DNA from: Phyto melanocephala
Lineage: Eukaryota; Arthropoda; Insecta; Diptera; Rhinophoridae
Assembly (NCBI GenBank): GCA_941918925.1
Contig: OW799237.1
Coordinates: 58,885,997 to 58,949,996 of the forward strand
DNA: 64,000 bases
Direction: 5' to 3'
The notes under the pieces are model-generated. The model had not been told where the DNA came from, did not search any database, and saw nothing but the letters and a program-made list of their open reading frames with translations. Positions 49,074 through 60,327 of this stretch are shown piece by piece (position 1 is the stretch's first letter; every line of letters starts with the position of its first letter). A program made the translations under genes and the position numbers.

Positions 49074-49215
49074 CGCTTCATTGCTGTTTTCGCTTCAAAA
49101 ATTTCTGTGTAATGAAGTATGCCGTCGGCGTTCGACAGTGTAATAGCTAAACCCAAAGTATGCCATACACATGTCTTAAGACAAGTATGCGTGTCTAATA
49201 GGCCTTTTAAGTATT

Positions 49216-49790
49216 TTAAGTTTGGCATAGTATCCACAATAATGTTTTGGCATCTGATAATACGCCCAAATGCACGATGTCTCGTCGACTTCCTCTAAAT
49301 GTCGTTTTGTCTGCCGGTCTCATGCGAGCTATTATCTCCGTGTGACCAGTTATTACACTACTTAATATCCTAAGTGTTTGTCTGGTCAGCTTCAGAATTT
49401 CTTTCGACTTCTCAAGATTTGACTCACCCCATAGTATGTTTGTCACCCTACCGACGTCAGTATTTTACAATTTTCTAACATATTCCTCCATCGCCCAAAC
49501 TTTAAGTTCATTTTTGAACCGTTTAGCCTTATTCGGGATTTTATTACTCAAAAATTACCCCATTTTGGACATTTTTTCGGCTTCTTCGTTTCGGATTAGG
49601 CCGTGATGGTATCCATAGTAGTCATAATACATCCATATCATATCGAGTTGATACTTGATCAATAAGCATTGTTGATGTGGTTCTTATTGCTCCGCTTATA
49701 CTAATGCAGCACTCTTTCAATCTTTTAAAGAGGTTTTATATTCACCTTCTTTACTATCGAGGCATACGGTATTAAAATGTTGGAAACAAA
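49216..49790 (-). pseudogene. Non-LTR retrotransposon RNase H fragment
   Basis: Minus strand pieces in order: AFKRLKECCISISGAIRTTS (about 49740-49680), GYHHGLIRNEEAEKMSKMG (about 49610-49555, standing for the usual VPGH.GI.GNE.AD..AK.G block), AKRFKNELKVWAMEEYVRKL, then VTNILWGESNLEKSKEILKL, TRQTLRILSSVITGHTEI. This is the RNase H end and the TGH..L segment of I/R1-group or jockey-group elements. The zinc-knuckle tail beyond TGH is decayed. There are stops in several places. Confidence 0.65.
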
Positions 49791-49799
49791 TTATTAATT

Positions 49800-52308
49800 G
49801 TGGTATTGAGCGTATTCGTTTAGGATCATATATTTTCTGTATCCGGACTCCACTGTCCTTATTAAAATAATTACTCTAAATGCATTACACTTTAAGACTT
49901 TTACTTATTACTTTCCTGTTAATCTATTTCTTTTCATTTAGTTTCTTTACCAAGTACTTTCTCAAATAATTACTTTATTAAAGTTATTTAAAAAAAAAAT
50001 ATAAAGTACATCTGAGCTATTCACAGCCTGTCGTAGGCTTCAACAAATTTGATTTTACATACTAAAGAAAAAACGGCGATAGTAGTTACTTACTTTTCCA
50101 GCTATGATGTATTTATATGATATTTTATAAACATAGGTAAGTCATTGTAAGAGTGGTATAAACTACTAATGGAAAAATTATCAACAAAATGTGTATAGAT
50201 ACTACGGCACATTATGGCTGCCACCATAAGATAGTCTACAATAAATTTGTATATGGGTCAAATCTAGTAATTATAGATTTACCCTTAATATTGGTATCAA
50301 ATGAAATGACTTCACCAGTAGAGTTCAGTCAACTGTAAAAAAGTTTAAATCTAATATGGCATTCTAAACTAAATAGCGGATAATTGTTTTTTTAACCTCA
50401 TAATAAGAATATCAAATGGAAGAGGGCTTGACCAAGTGGAATACAGCTAACTATGTGAATTTTTCAATATCAGAGATGGCGGTTGAAATAATAAAGCAAA
50501 ATAATATAAAACATTCAATCTTAAATCTAGAATTAGCTACGATGTAGTCATTAAACCTGTGAAGGGTATTATCAGGCTCGATATGGCCTAATATAGCATT
50601 CTTATTTGTTCAAAAACACAATAATGCCATCTATAAGACGTCTTTAAAGACTGGTGATACAAGACCATAAATTGACAGCGAAATTTTCTAACGAATATCG
50701 CCTAAATTAATTCACACCACAAGATCGACAATGTCCTTAAATTTGTCGTTGATTATAAAGTGGTCGGCAATTAAAACTTTTTCGATTGCATAGATGAGTT
50801 GTACAATTTTTTTCTTCCATGTAATACTGCAAAAAAAAATAAATTTACGTTTTGCAGAATTATTCTCAGAACAATTGCTTACTGTTTGCTTAAAAGATGT
50901 TGCAACACTAGCAATTTTGTTTACTCTGTGGTTTTTATAAGCTTCCGTGCATGTCCTATAATCGAATCTTTTAGAAAAGCCCAAAAAACAGTTTTAGATC
51001 AAACTATGAGCTAGTAATGAACTTTTTCTTTAAAAGAAATTCACTTTTTTATCGCTTACTAAGTGTTTACCGGCTTCTAATAGCGCTTCTATAAAAATGT
51101 CCTATCCGTATATAAACTATGTAGCTTTAGTTGTAAGACCTCTATTACAATATGGATGAAACATTTAAGATATATGTACTTACACAGTTTATGTCTGGAT
51201 TCTGTCAAAACAATTTCTTTTGTTTTATTTGCGATATTATACAATACTAAAAACTAAAGTAGACTTGCCCTGATAAAACTTCCCACGTTGAAAATTCATT
51301 CATTTAATTTAAAATTTTCTAATAAAAAGAAAAAGACGTCCCTTTTTATATTTCTCTTTCTGATATATTTGTAGATCGTCTTATGCCCTGTAATGGTTAT
51401 AAAACCATTAACTCAATAAGTAAATAAAAGAGGATATAAAGCAAACTTTTAAAGCTATAACGACGAATTACGGTAAAAGTAATATTTAAACCAATTTTCT
51501 AACTCCATTAGTGCTTTCAGTAGACGCACTGAAGGACTTATATTGTTAGGTAATCTTACAATATCGCAAGGATTACAAATTTTATACTTGTTGGAATCTT
51601 AAACGATGATGTCGATGTGTTGCAAACAGAATGTCAAAATGAATATGAATTCAATCATTTTTTTGGTGGTGAATATACAAAGAATAACTAGAATTAGATC
51701 GGTAAAGATTTGAAATTTGGGAGAATTTTTATTTTATTGTTGAACTTGAAAATGTGTTACAGACTTCAATATCTTTATTCGGGCTTAAGTTCATTTTAAT
51801 TTTAAAATTTCCCAATTGTATATGGAATGCACTCGGCTAGTCGGGATTAAACTTTCTTTTCCAGTATATTCTTTCATTAACACAAATAAAAATTGATTTC
51901 TTCATATAAAAAGGGGAAATTTTGTATTAAAATTAACTTGAGCCAGAATAAAAATAGTAATGTGGGATAATTTTTTAAACATTACATGTTGATATTTTGT
52001 TGTATAGTTAAATATATTTATGTAAATAAGTATAAACATATACATAGAGATCAAAAACTTTGAAACATATGTTGGCAAAAAAATAAAAAACTTGAAAGTT
52101 CTAATCCTATGAAATTCCCACAATCACACACATCTTCTTTCCAAACTATTGCGCAAACGAGCAATTAAAATATTTATATCAACAAACTCGACACAAAATT
52201 AAACATTTGATTTTCAAACTTACAAACAAAAAAATGAAAATAAATAAAAACTTATTTTGGTTGTACATTGTATTTAAATATTTAGTGTGCAATTCGTTCA
52301 GTACTTAC
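49800..52308 (-). other. Trpm: Trpm intron with a degraded repeat end
   Basis: GTGAAGGGTATTATCAGGCT..GGCCTAATATAGCATTCTTATTTG near 50567-50611 is a decayed right end of the type 1/3 repeat family. Its upstream sequence (50280-50560) differs from types 1 and 2. CAAACAGAATGTCAAAATGA followed by ATTTTTTTGGTGGTGAATAT near 51624-51675 is a decayed type 2 right end. No gene is recognised; the overlapping antisense frames 50712-50984 and 50799-51014 are unsupported. Confidence 0.55.
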
Positions 52309-52391
52309 TTTGTATCGTCTTTGGGACATTGTATGAATTTTATACATTCACGCTTTTGAAAATTTGTTTCAATCCAACTACGAGGTTGATG
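52309..52391 (-). CDS. Trpm: Trpm exon, TRPM channel N-terminus
   Basis: On the minus strand this 83-nt exon reads HQPRSWIETNFQKRECIKFI, then QCPKDDT and the first two bases of a Lys codon, before a GTAAGT donor. The final codon is completed by the exon at 19367-19529 to give DDTK|CCCGQ. SWIE..F.KREC..FI followed shortly by CCCG is diagnostic for TRPM channels. The acceptor used here is ATATAACAG at 52392, because an in-frame TAA lies just upstream. A second AG 14 bases into the exon (CCTCGTAG) would give an exon starting at T|TGG and is a possible alternative. The true first exon lies further right. Confidence 0.93.
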
Positions 52392-53530
52392 CTGTTATAT
52401 TATTGATGATGTTGAGATGTTTTGTGCAGTCATTGACATGTTTTTGTTGCATTCAATTGCAGCAGGAATAATAAATATAGAAAAAGAAATAAAATTTAAA
52501 AAGTTAATATAAAACAAATAAAACAGTCTATTGAAGTTTTGTTATTTTAGTTTATATTTATTAAAAGCTAAATTTTATACATAATTTGTGTTATAGTTAG
52601 TGTTTAGATAGCAAGTTTCAAAACAAAAAAGAAAACATTAAACAATTGTTAAAAAACGTTCGAAGAAATTCAAAAAGGAGTAACACTTAATTACATTTAA
52701 ATATTTACAATAGCTCGACCATTCAACAATTAAAAAATGTTTTATTTTGGTCTCACTCCCTAAACAAAGAAACAATTTTAAGAAATTAACGAATCAAATC
52801 AGCACATCAAATATTCCTGTATTATAAATTAAAAAAAAAAATAAAAATGAAAAGCAACGGCTGAAGATTAAGTTGTCAATTTTTTAACCATTTTAAGACT
52901 TGAGAAAATCGATTTTATAATTTCTCATTCGTAACGATTTTTAAAACTAATTAAAGAACAAAGTTCTGAATGATATAGAAATAAAAAAAAAAGTCAATGG
53001 ATATAAAGAAAGCAAAAAGAGAACAATCAACAAAAATTTAATTTCGAGTTACAATAAAAATAAAAGTAGTGAAAATATAATGACTTCTAACTAGTGACGG
53101 ATATTATGCATAAATTGTCCACTTTTATAAATTTTACAAATTCTTTAATTGGCTTAGCAAATGCTTTTTCAGGAAAATGGAATTAATAAATATTATACTT
53201 TTAAACTTTCAAAAAAAAAAGTTGCTGAGTCCAAAATCTTTCCGAATTTCTATTGTCGGCTTGCATCCTGTCATAATCAATAACAACTGAACTGAAACTG
53301 AAATTTTTATGAGTTCTCTTCAATGTGGGGTAAGAAGAGTAAGGAAACATTTCATACAAACTAACGTACACTCATACAAAAAAATGAAAAAAAAAAATTA
53401 TGAAAAATATTTACTTTAGAGTTAATGTTAAAATTGAATTACCTACAACTGTATTAAGTCAGGAATATTACTGGAATTAAAAATAAAATTAATTTATAAT
53501 ATTGTATTACGATCCACTACGCTTAGTGTT
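52392..53530 (-). other. Trpm: Presumed Trpm 5' intron, nothing recognised
   Basis: AT-rich sequence without coding blocks. It is the upstream side of the first recognised Trpm exon; whether it is intron or promoter cannot be decided. Confidence 0.45.
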
Positions 53531-53534
53531 AAAC

Positions 53535-54200
53535 GTTCGTTTTGTATTGAAAATGGGCGAAATCGGTATATTAGGAACCGTTATAGCTGGTAATCCAAGA
53601 GTAGGTCAAAAAAATAATGTCCAGCCAACATCGACTTATATGCAATTGTGCCCAAACGCATTAACGTAGAGCCATGAAATTTCTAATGTAAATTTCCTAA
53701 GAAAAAACAATATATTTTTCTCAAACTTGCTTAAATCTATGCATTTAGTAAAGAGTTGTAGATCAAAATGTACGAAAAATTATACCGCACAGTGTTTTAT
53801 TCGGTATATTCAAAGTTTAAAACGTAATAAAACTGACAAAATTTGATATACGATTATGAAATTTTGTAAACGTTGCTTTTTGGTCAAAGGCTTTGTAAGT
53901 ACTAACGGAAAATAAATGTGATACGCCCATATTAACGCCCACCTCCCATATAACGCAAAGAAGTCTGTAATGGATTACCTGTGTTGAATTCAAAAAATAA
54001 TTACAAAATTTTAAAAGTTTTATTTTAAGACTAACTTTAAGGATATAAATTAATGGCGAATCAAAGTTACACAAAGAAAGTAAAACATATTTTAGTATAA
54101 ATAGATTATTCCATATATTGTTAATAGCAAAATAATAAATTTTGTGCTATAAAAGTACACAAAATTAGTGGTGGGCATCAAAAATTCATTACAGCCGAAC
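53535..54200 (-). repeat. Type 2 fly repeat, inverted and degraded
   Basis: Inverted blocks in family order: AAAATGGGCGAAATCGG, AAGAGTAGGTC, TTGTGCCCAAACGCATTAAC, TATACCGCACAGTG, ACGCCCACCTCCCATATAAC, GATTATTCCATATATTG and a final AGTGGTGGGCATC with a weak palindromic end. The minus-strand frame 53817-54074 is inside it. Confidence 0.8.
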
Positions 54201-54329
54201 ATAATGCTTTAATTGAAATTAAATTTTTTCAAAAAACTTAAGAGTTCTTTTTAAGGAAAGGTTTAGTAAAATGTTGACTAATCATGTGAAATAGGGAGGT
54301 TAATACTAAAAAAAATGGCAATAAGTAGA

Positions 54330-54540
54330 TTAAAATTCTTGTAATTACATACTTATTTGCATAGCTAAAATCTGATTTTATTTCTATTAAATATCATAGA
54401 AATAGAAATAGAAATATCATAGAAAATTCATAAAATCTAAAATGTAGGCTTAGCTATGATGTGGTATTTTTACCCATGTACATAACGGTAAAGTTATTAT
54501 AAAATACGGAATGCCCAAATATAGCGCTCTTACTTGTTTT
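54330..54540 (+). repeat. Third variant of the palindrome-ended repeat, fragment
   Basis: It ends ACGGAATGCCCAAATATAGCG then CTCTTACTTG, the same terminal module as type 1. The preceding sequence (AAAATCTAAAATGTAGGCTT, AGCTATGATGTGGT) instead resembles the segment before the decayed end near 50567 (TCTAGAATTAGCTACGATGT). This suggests a third interior type. Confidence 0.5.
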
Positions 54541-55336
54541 TAACTAAATTTAAGGTTAACTATGCAAGTTGTTATTATAAAACCTGACACAAATTTTGAA
54601 GTTTTTGCGTATTACAGTTCTCTAGATATACGGAAAAAACTCTTGCTCTTTTATGGGAGATGGGTGCCAAATGCCCTTCAAATTAAATGAAAAAATGCCT
54701 GCAGAAATCAATTTTGAGCTTCATAGATTATTAAAAAAAAGAAAATAAATTGACACGCCCTTCTTAAATTTTAAATAAATTAATAAAGTGGGCGTAAACG
54801 TGGTCATGGTAAATTTTTTATTTCCGTGAAAACCTAACTTAGGTTAAGACAGAGATCAAATAAATTTGCGGATTTGGTGCAGCCTTTCTAAAGTTACTCG
54901 ATTACCAACAAACGACATTTGATTAAGTAAAATTTCTTAATTAAAATAAAAAATAAATTAACTCAAGTCTAAATAATATTTAAATATTAATTTAATGCAA
55001 AATTTTGACATTAAAAACTAAGATGAAAAAATAAATTTGTAATTTTTAACTGAACGGGAACAATTCACTTGTTTTCGTTTGTGTTTTTAGGGATTGGCAC
55101 ATTTGCATACTATAGCAAAACAACATTAAAATAGAATTTCCAAAATTTTGCTTTTTTGGAATTACGTGTTTAAAGTTCTTCCAGTTAACTGCATTAAAAT
55201 CTTAATTTTGTTAAAATTATACTTGGACAGTTTGTACATTTTGTTTGATAATTCTTATTGTTTCGATACTATTTAGAATACCGATGTATCGATATATCTA
55301 TACATTTACATATATAAAAAAATTATATATACATAT
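54541..55336. other. Non-coding, nothing recognised
   Basis: AT-rich sequence. AAAGTGGGCGTAAACGTGG near 54788 suggests a small remnant of a type 2-like repeat. Confidence 0.4.
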
Positions 55337-58033
55337 GTGACGCGAAAAATAGAAAGGGGTCTAAGGGTAAAAACAGGTTTTGTTGAGGAGAGCCATTTGA
55401 AAGATTTAAATACGTGTATCTTTGGTGTACCATTACTGAGCGTGTTGGTATTGGTCTCATTTGAAAGCGATACATCTCATGACGTCAGGAACGTGTTGGT
55501 CAACCTTGAAAACGCACGTAGGTCGTCCCTACCTCTTGTTTTGTGTAGTTGGTTTTTACTGTTTTCTACCTAGCGCGCTGTTTCCATGAGTTTGATATCA
55601 ATTTTGCTCGCGTTTTTTCAAATCCAGCATTATTTTCTGAAAGTATTAATTGTGAATTATAATAAAGACTCATTTATAATTCTTTTAAATCGTGAATATC
55701 ACTCTGTTAGTACGAACATTTTTTCACATAACCTTATTATGTTATTCGCGAAAATAATTTAAAACTGATCACATTCTTACTGTTTGTTTTAGGATGAAGT
55801 GGTGGACGAATTCGAAAAAGTAGATTTACTTTATCGCTTCCCAGATGACGAGGTAATGACGATCACTTCTCAGAATTATCGGATAGTTACTCTGAAGATG
55901 ATACCGATAATATGTAGCTTGATAAATCTGATCTTGATTTACGCGAAGAAAAGGTAGTTGCTCGACTGTATGGTTCAAAAATACCTCCGTGTGGTTCAAA
56001 TCAATGCAATAAAGTGATCCATAAGAAGATGGCTGTGGATTTTTGTACGTCCTTCATGAATATAGATAAGGAATCCCAAGATTTATTTATTCTCGCACAT
56101 CTGGCAGCTCACCGTGACGATGCAATGCTCAAGTTAAAGGTTGGTGATTGATCGCGAGCTATGAAGAAACGGTATAATCAGATATATTATTTTCGAAGTT
56201 TGCCGATATGCCGTGATATGTACTTCTTCCTGTATACAATGGGAATTAAACGCTACAAAAATCTAATCAAACATTACGACAAAAATGGTGTTTATCCACG
56301 CGAACATGGCATGACGATTAAAATACTTTAATGCTTTAACGATGCTTTAACTACTTTGGAAAAAAAAAGAATTTGTTTCATTTATCTGCCGTTTTGCTGA
56401 AACTGTTGCTATCACTTTCCCTGAACGTCAACCAAATCATCGTAATTATCGTTTATTGAAACTTCCAACTACTGAAAGTATGACTTCTGCTTACACTAGA
56501 TACACAAACAGCATCGAACCGGGTGGTAAAATCGTAAAACTTCGCACTTTCCAAACGCTGTGGAAGAAATATTGTCCCCACATCGTCACTATGAAGCCGG
56601 CATACGATTTGTGTGAATTAAGTTAAAATCTTGCAAAAGATGCTGCTAATACAGTAAACGTTACTGAAGTTGAAAAAGAAGCAGCATTGAAGGTGTATTC
56701 TGATCATTTGCAATCTGCGAGCATTCAGCGAGAGTACTATAACGACTTGAGAACATTAGTCAAGCCTGATCCAAATGCCATGTATCCAGGTATGGATTAT
56801 ACTCAAAATGTTAGCTTTTCGTCGGGTCAACAGCAAATAGGAACTGCATTCTTTAAATCAAGTCGCAAAACAGCAATTTTCAGAATTACAAACGAACGTC
56901 AAAATGTTCAACACATCTTCTGTATTGGCGAAAGCGATTCCATTGGAAAAGGTCCGAATTCAGTAATATCAATGCTAGATAACTACCTACGAGAAGTGTA
57001 TTCAACTAAAAAATTAGTGATATTCGCTGATAACTGTGTTTCACAAAATAAAAACAATGCGATGATATGATATTTACAACACCTTGTCGATACTTACAGA
57101 TGTGAGTCAGTTGAATTTAACTTTTTGTTAACCGGAAAACTTTGTATTTTCACCTGATCGTTTATTCGGAGTTTTCAAATCAAAATATGCCCAAACTAAT
57201 GTCGACTGCTTCATGGATGTAGTTGATTGTGTTAGAAAATCATCTCGTAATGGATTTAATGTTCCTGTACCTATTCGACTTCCAAACTTAAGTGTGCTTG
57301 TTGTTGAGTGGAGAAAATGGGACGAATACTTCTCCACTAAATATAAAACTTTAGTTGGAATATCTAAGTATCATCACTTTGTATTTATTGCTCAGTCACC
57401 AGTGCAATGTAAACTGTTTGCGAATTCAGCCAGCATAAATGAAAACATACATCTCAGTAACAATACCAGTTTCGATGACAAACCAATTATAATTCCGTCA
57501 CCAGGGTTATCGATGAAGCGTCAATGGTACTTGTATAAAGATATTCGGGGTTTATGTTTTGACGATTCAAAAAAAGATTCGGTTGCTTCTCTTCCTTTGG
57601 TCTCTGGAAATGGACACGAAGAGAAGGATTCGGAGGAAGTGGACAATCCTCAAGAAGTGGAGGCAGCAGACGTTAAGAAGAAATCGAAAAAAATAAGGGA
57701 CCGGTAACGTCGAGTTCTAAGGAGCCAATCCGCAAGAACCGTCGATTAAAATTATTTTTCTATTTTTTTAATTGTTCATAAGGAAAAAATCAATTTGTTG
57801 TATTTTCGTAAAATCAAATTATTTTGTTAATTTAGTAGGGGAAAAAATTAAAATAAATAAATTATACCGTTAAGTCCCTTTCTATTTGCGCCTAGAACTG
57901 TCGACTTCACTTTTATAAGACGAGCATATCTCTGGGAGGGAACACTCTTAAGGCATGGAATGTTGTCCACATCAAAAAAAAAGTGAAAATTGTTTTTTTT
58001 TACCCTCAGGTTCCTTTCTTTATGCGCTGTCAC
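55337..58033 (+). mobile_element. 2.7-kb DNA transposon with GTGAC ends (Sola-like?)
   Basis: The left end GTGACGCGAAAAATAGAAAG, then GGGTCTAAGGGTAAAAA, matches the inverted right end GTGACAGCGCATAAAGAAAG, then GAACCTGAGGGTAAAAA. ATAT flanks both sides (55333-55336 and 58034-58037), compatible with a 4-bp duplication. In this AT-rich site fewer bases could be real. One transposase-like gene fills the element. Superfamily is inferred only: 4-bp duplications are reported for Sola elements. Confidence 0.8.
55795..57707 (+). pseudogene. DDE-like transposase of the GTGAC element (DUF7869-type), broken
   Basis: Pieces in order. Acidic linker: FSELSDSYSEDDTDN. Cys region: IPPCGSNQCNKVIHKKMAVD then FC. 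Then YFRSLPICRDMYFFLYTMGI, KRYKNLIKHYDKNGVYPREH. After a shift: FQTLWKKYCPHIVTMKPAYD, LCELS. After a stop, at 56687-57070: PGMDYTQNVSFSSGQQQIGT, SIGKGPNSVISMLDNYLREV, KLVIFADNCVSQNKNNAMI. After another shift, at about 57134-57707: FSPDRLFGVFKSKYAQTNVD and a tail ending KKKSKKIRDR. MDYTQN, FADNC..QNKN and SPDRLFG are the likely catalytic Asp-bearing blocks of an RNase H-like core. About five stops or frameshifts inactivate it. The family is widespread in animals but poorly characterised. Confidence 0.7.
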
Positions 58034-58082
58034 ATATATATTTTGATACTTTAATAGCGTATCAAAAGGATAAACATATGTA

Positions 58083-58585
58083 TTAATAAAGGGTCCGCCA
58101 TCTAACGTTTTTTTTCAACTAGTGCTTATTTCGTGATTGGTAACACTTAGCTAATGTCTGATTTGACAGATATTAGTTATGATCGAATATGGTTGTGTAT
58201 ACGTTTGAACAACGCTGGGAAATATTGCAACATTACTTTGGCCGATTTTGCCAAAAAAATCATCTGTTCAGATGAAGCTCATTCTGATCTTGGCGGATAT
58301 GTAAACAACCAAAATTGTAGCATTTGGGGCATAGAAAACCCGCACGCATACATTGAAAAGCCGATACACCAAAAACGAGTCACTGTTTTGTGCGGATTTT
58401 GGTCCAGAGGCAAGGAATGGCCGTAGTCAATGGCGATCATTATCGGGCCATATTCACAAAAATTAAAGAGGAGGACATTGGAAACATTTGGTTACAACTG
58501 GACGGCGCTACGAGCCACACAGCCGAAGCTACACTTTTTTTATTGCATTTAAAAAAAAAAAGTTATTTGGCGGACCCTTTATTAA
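58083..58585 (+). mobile_element. Internally deleted Tc1/mariner-like element
   Basis: The ends TTAATAAAGGGTCCGCCA are perfectly inverted, with TA on each side (58081-58082 and 58586-58587). The element is only 503 bp, so most of the transposase gene is gone. It lies 49 bp after the GTGAC element. Confidence 0.85.
58238..58540 (+). pseudogene. Mariner-like transposase, central part
   Basis: The frame 58238-58425 reads FAKKIICSDEAHSDLGGYVN, NQNCSIWGIENPHAYIEKPI, HQKRVTVLCGFWSRGKEWP. It carries the first catalytic Asp (SDEAH; the usual SDEAHF has Ser here) and the conserved WG.ENP..Y..KP..P..V..WCGFW block. A deletion plus shift then leads to VNGDHYRAIFTKIKEEDIGN, IWLQLDGATSHTAEATL, the second Asp block (QQDGA.cHTA, here QLDGATSHTA). 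The 5' helix-turn-helix and the entire C-terminus are lost. It is a different lineage from the copy at 32.3 kb. Confidence 0.88.
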
Positions 58586-58599
58586 TAACTACATATTTA

Positions 58600-59035
58600 T
58601 ATTTTTTCATTTATCCATTTAAAATATGCTGTTATTAGTACTACAACCCATTGTTATGTGCTGCGGACTGTATTCGTGTTTCTCACATTTTCTACAAAAT
58701 CTACTTTATTAACAGAAACTGAATAAAAGTGTAAGATAAAAATTACTAACAAGATAAAGATAACAGACGCCAAGGAGAAAAATAATAATAAACAACGTAG
58801 TAACGAAACGCAACAAGAAAAAATAGCTAAAAGTAAAGGAATTTCAACTTTAAAATTAATAATCATATTTAACATTATAATTTTAAATGTATCAGGGATG
58901 GATAATATGTTAAAGTGAATTTTTTTAAACATAAACTTATACTATAGATTTTGTATTTAATCTGTTTAGAAAAGTCTGGCCTTAAATTGTTTATTCATAT
59001 TTCTCTGTAAGGGGTGTTTATGGATAAAATGGAAT
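58600..59035. other. Non-coding, nothing recognised
   Basis: AT-rich. The minus-strand frame 58654-58932 is leucine/isoleucine/phenylalanine-rich by composition only. Confidence 0.45.
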
Positions 59036-59040
59036 AAATA

Positions 59041-59367
59041 AAGCATACCTCATCATTAATATCACTCGAGTCTGGAACACGCAACAAGTCACGTACGTTC
59101 AGTATTAATACTTTTGTTAAAGTCGATGAAATCGATGAACGTTTTCTCGCATTTTTACAGGATCGAACACCACGTATTGAAGGCTTATGCGAAAGCGATG
59201 AGGAAGTAAAACCATCGACCGGAGTTGAATTAAAACAACGTACCATTGAAAACTCTTTCGATACACTCCGTATGTATCTTTGTGTTAAATGTGGAGATTC
59301 TAATACCATGATTTTGGTTGTGGCCGTTAAAAACAATGATACAATATTATTTAGACATTCTCAGTAA
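59041..59367 (+). pseudogene. Possible pogo/Tigger-type transposase C-terminal piece
   Basis: The plus frame, open across 59041-59367, reads SSLISLESGTRNKSRTFSIN, TFVKVDEIDERFLAFLQDRT, PRIEGLCESDEEVKPSTGVE, LKQRTIENSFDTLRMYLCVK and CGDSNTMILVVAVKNNDTIL, then a stop. No ATG opens it, so it would be a last exon or a 5'-truncated relic. An acidic stretch followed by a ..FDTLR.Y.... helix near the stop is reminiscent of CENP-B/pogo-derived proteins, but this is pattern memory only. The antisense frame 58995-59336 is its shadow. Codon composition is less AT-biased than the surroundings, which supports real coding origin. Confidence 0.35.
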
Positions 59368-59645
59368 GAGTCAATTATTTTTGTAAATAGATATTTAAAT
59401 TTGTTCCCTTTTAACACAAATTAAAACTTTATTTACATAATCGCTATGGAACGCAATGTTGACCTTGTCACTATGCAAACAATTGAATAATATAATTCTG
59501 GACTTAAAATAAAATATATTACAATCTAATAACAACTTTATTCGTTCTTTGTATTTTTTTATCGTATTCTAACACATTTCAAATTAAACTCTATAGTAAT
59601 GTTTTTTGTTTCATATAAAAGTCAATTATTCCGTTCTTCTTTTTC

Positions 59646-59976
59646 ATAAATTGAATGCCGCAGTTTGAAGTCTACGCGTTGTGGTCAAGAAGAGAAACAC
59701 TGCACTGATGCTGCCGTTCTGCCAACTCTACTTCACAGCCGATGCTGTGCTGACTAAATGGTTGGCTGGCTTACTGACTATCTGCCTAACAATGTCAAAC
59801 TATATTTTTTTATGTCTACACCCTACACGCCCTCACGAGACAATGTTAATGCAAGTGTTAAAAATGATATGACTGATAAAGTATTTCTTCGAAAATATGG
59901 CTACATAAAGCAGCTCTTGACAGTTCAACAACTCAATTACTTACGTTTACGAGAAGAATTATACATACAAAGTTAG
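59646..59976 (+). pseudogene. Coding-looking fragment, family unknown
   Basis: The plus strand gives REHCTDAAVLPTLLHSRCCA then, in another frame from 59758, MVGWLTDYLPNNVKLYFFMS, TPYTPSRDNVNASVKNDMTD, KVFLRKYGYIKQLLTVQQLN and YLRLREELYIQS with a stop. Its composition is more protein-like than the neighbouring AT-rich DNA. I do not recognise the family, and no ends or splice sites were confirmed. Confidence 0.25.
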
Positions 59977-60327
59977 AAGTAACTTTTATCTTTCTAGTTT
60001 TAATACATATATACACATCGTTTTACTATTTGTTTGTTTGAGTAAATGATATAAAATTTTTGCCAGTTATTATTTTGACCTTATAATAGCTTTAACAATA
60101 ATTGCTAAAGATAAAAATATCTCTTCGAAACCTATGAAAGCGCTCACTCAGCATAAATGTAAAACGAAAACATGAAGAATTCGTTATTAACGTAACAATA
60201 AATTGTATTTCTAAAATAACATTAAGAATATGTAATACAGAATTTATATTTATAATTGGGAACATAATAAGGTTTATATCAGATTGCAAACAAAAAAAAA
60301 AAAAACAAAAAAAAAAGCTCAAATTAC

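Larger units (their letters stand above)
43798..49206. mobile_element. Harbinger-like element split by a repeat array
   Basis: The left end AAGGACTATTAGACACGCAT, continuing ACTTGTCTTAAGACA, matches the inverted right end AAGGCCTATTAGACACGCAT, continuing ACTTGTCTTAAGACA. Both are flanked by the 3-bp duplication TTA (43795-43797 and 49207-49209), typical of PIF/Harbinger (TWA). The array 44018-48898 lies inside; without it the element is about 0.53 kb. A MADF-type coding fragment remains at the right. Harbinger elements often carry a second gene with a Myb/MADF-type domain, which supports this call. Confidence 0.8.
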
